Position numbers and translations under genes: made by a program. A stretch of 64,000 nucleotides of DNA from positions 434,001 through 498,000 of the forward strand of contig JAZGTN010000073.1 in NCBI GenBank assembly GCA_037783415.1. The letters are read 5' to 3'. Under the pieces are notes generated by a model, which saw only the letters and a program-made list of their open reading frames with translations, was not told the origin of the DNA and searched no databases. This document shows, one piece after another, positions 62,658 to 64,000 of this stretch (positions within the stretch are counted from its first letter, which is position 1; every line of letters begins with the position of its first letter). Source of the DNA: Leptasterias polaris (taxonomy: Eukaryota > Echinodermata > Asteroidea > Forcipulatida > Asteriidae).

Positions 62658-63265
62658 CCAAGCATCATTAAAAAAACATAAACCCTTCAGAAAATAAACC
62701 CTTCAGAAAATATGTTGGATTTGGTTTCAAGGGGCTGTGAGACCTATAAATATGTCAATTTTTGAATATTTAGCATTTAGCATTGGTTGCTATTATAGAG
62801 AGCTTATTTAGTGTGGTGCACCTCTACTGGGTAAAGAACCATCTAGGGTTAGTCTGGTTGCCTTGTAAAAAAAACTCGGTTTTCAATATGGACATCCTGC
62901 TTTGCTGTGAAAATCTCTCTAATTCGACTTCAACATTTACCTACTGTAGTCAGGTTTCCTTGCGGTTATTACTTGAAAACTGACTTCAGTGAACCTTAAA
63001 ATTTGATTAGCCTTACCATCTCCCCAACCATTCAAAATAAAACTGAATGTTTTGTTAGAATTCTGTTGGGCTGAGGACCACACAGTTAGTAGTAAACTCC
63101 AAGCCAACCTTGATGGGCTGTTATGGCTCTCTTTAAACATCGGTATCATCATATAGTTGCCATTGTAATATTTACAGTACCAGACATGAATAGTATTAGC
63201 AGCATGTAGACTGATATTGGACTCTGTCATGTTGATAATAGATTAATGGGAGACTTTTGGGGACA
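62658..63265. other. Upstream flank paralogous to 23755-24310
   Basis: There are two copies of AAACCCTTCAGAAAAT at 62688-62712, then sequence closely similar to 23755-24310 without the SINE. No gene. Confidence 0.5.
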
Positions 63266-63377
63266 CTAGGTGGCAGCAGACTTACCAGGTAAATTTATCG
63301 TTCTCGGGAAATGTGAGCAAGCTCAGGATTTACATAAACAATGGAAATATTTACCTGGTAAGATTGCTACCACCTAG
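63266..63377. mobile_element. Small MITE/foldback (paralogue of 24311-24424)
   Basis: Arms CTAGGTGGCAGCAGACTTAC and CTAGGTGGTAGCAATCTTAC (reverse complement of the right arm) match better than in the 24.3-kb copy. Confidence 0.6.
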
Positions 63378-63393
63378 CATTCCAAAGTCTAAC

Positions 63394-63581
63394 ATTAGAT
63401 ACTTTTTACAGAGTCTGGTAGTTGCAAAGGTGTACTTGTGAGGTTGTCTCAACCTCTTCATTCTGCAAAGACGTTGACTTGCGAGGTCAACTCCTCTTCA
63501 ATCAAGAATGAAGAGGTGGAAATGACCTCACAAGCTACATGTACGTCTTTGCATTTACCAGACTCTAAAAAGGTATCTAAT
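63394..63581. mobile_element. MITE, ends ATTAGATAC (paralogue of 24440-24630)
   Basis: Same arms and spacing, with a TACATGTA-type insertion in the right arm (about 63537-63544). Confidence 0.7.
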
Positions 63582-64000
63582 TAATCTACTATGAATAGTT
63601 AGTAAGCCAGTGTTGTATACTTACAAACTTAATTGATAGACCAAACCCTTGGCTGGGGTGTGTACTTGATGGTCGTCATGACCATCACCATCAATCATGT
63701 GATGTCACCCTCCATGATGGCCAGCTGTTTTTCTTTTTGATGATCATGTAAAAGCTGTAATGTTAAGTAACAACAATTATTAACACCCAATCTCATATAG
63801 GGTAAGAAATCCACACAGGGTCAGCCATAATGCGACGTGCTTTAAGGCTTAATAGTGTGTAATGCGTAAAAGTAAAAAATGAACACTTGTAAGTAATGCT
63901 GTAAATGATGTGCCTACTGTTGTAACTGCATTTTCCTTAATATTTACTAAACTTGGCATGATGTATTTTCATATAATAAAGGCAAAGTATACCTTTCATT
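63582..64000. other. Non-coding flank paralogous to 24631-25045
   Basis: The sequence is closely similar to the 24.6-25.0 kb flank with small indels. No gene is seen before the window ends. Confidence 0.5.

Overview
The window looks like nuclear DNA of a marine invertebrate deuterostome, most likely an echinoderm (a sea star or relative). The supporting signs are AT-rich sequence with split genes and GT-AG introns, frequent TACATGTA and TAGGCCTA words, a dense layer of MITEs, SINEs and non-LTR retrotransposon debris, and a cluster of NLR-type immune genes of the kind expanded in echinoderms. The species call is inference. There are no operons, CRISPR arrays or intact RNA genes.

Layout. Positions 1-19731 and 38618-58312 are two direct copies of one ~19.7 kb block, nearly identical base for base (offset +38617 up to about 19190, then +38581 after a 36-bp deletion in copy 2). 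Each block holds, from left to right: a broken non-LTR reverse transcriptase; an NLR-like gene without a NACHT exon (LRR, linker and DED-like exons, minus strand); a transposon-rich stretch of about 9 kb; an orphan last exon of a 4-hydroxybutyrate CoA-transferase / acetyl-CoA hydrolase family gene (plus strand); and the LRR end of a second NLR gene. In copy 1 this second gene continues to the right as NACHT (19180-20516), linker (21687-21776) and DED-like (22826-23123) exons. In copy 2 identity stops inside the NACHT exon at 58312: the Walker A/B half is missing, and a diverged relative of the 5' part of the gene (linker 58655-58744, DED-like 61670-61964) follows. The 5' flanks (23.1-25.0 kb and 62.0-64.0 kb) are related by an older, visibly diverged duplication.

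The NLR exons fit one template: a 98-99-codon DED-like exon ending in phase 1, a 29-30-codon linker exon (phase 1 to phase 1), a NACHT exon, then an LRR exon. Three variants are present: a nearly complete gene whose NACHT exon is cut at its 3' edge by a retroelement tail; a NACHT-less gene (two near-identical copies) that could still splice in frame; and a truncated-NACHT gene that cannot join in frame. If expressed, they would be cytosolic sensors or adaptors acting through homotypic death-fold contacts.

Between the blocks, 25-38 kb is mostly mobile DNA. The standout is a 3554-bp non-autonomous LTR retrotransposon (28243-31796, minus strand) with 316-bp LTRs, an ATAT target duplication, a tRNA-Leu-like primer site, no recognisable gag or pol domain, and an internal ORF dominated by a tandem array of 42-bp subunits arranged as seventeen 84-bp dimers (28 codons each). 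Every subunit carries a short inverted repeat, so the transcript could fold into roughly forty consecutive hairpins. Several non-autonomous DNA transposons can be delimited by terminal inverted repeats and target duplications; the clearest are a 1524-bp element with TIRs built of CGCCCCC repeats (12540-14063), a hAT-like MITE with a paralogous empty site in the same window (5207-5353), and a hAT-like MITE with a perfect 8-bp TSD (62417-62657).
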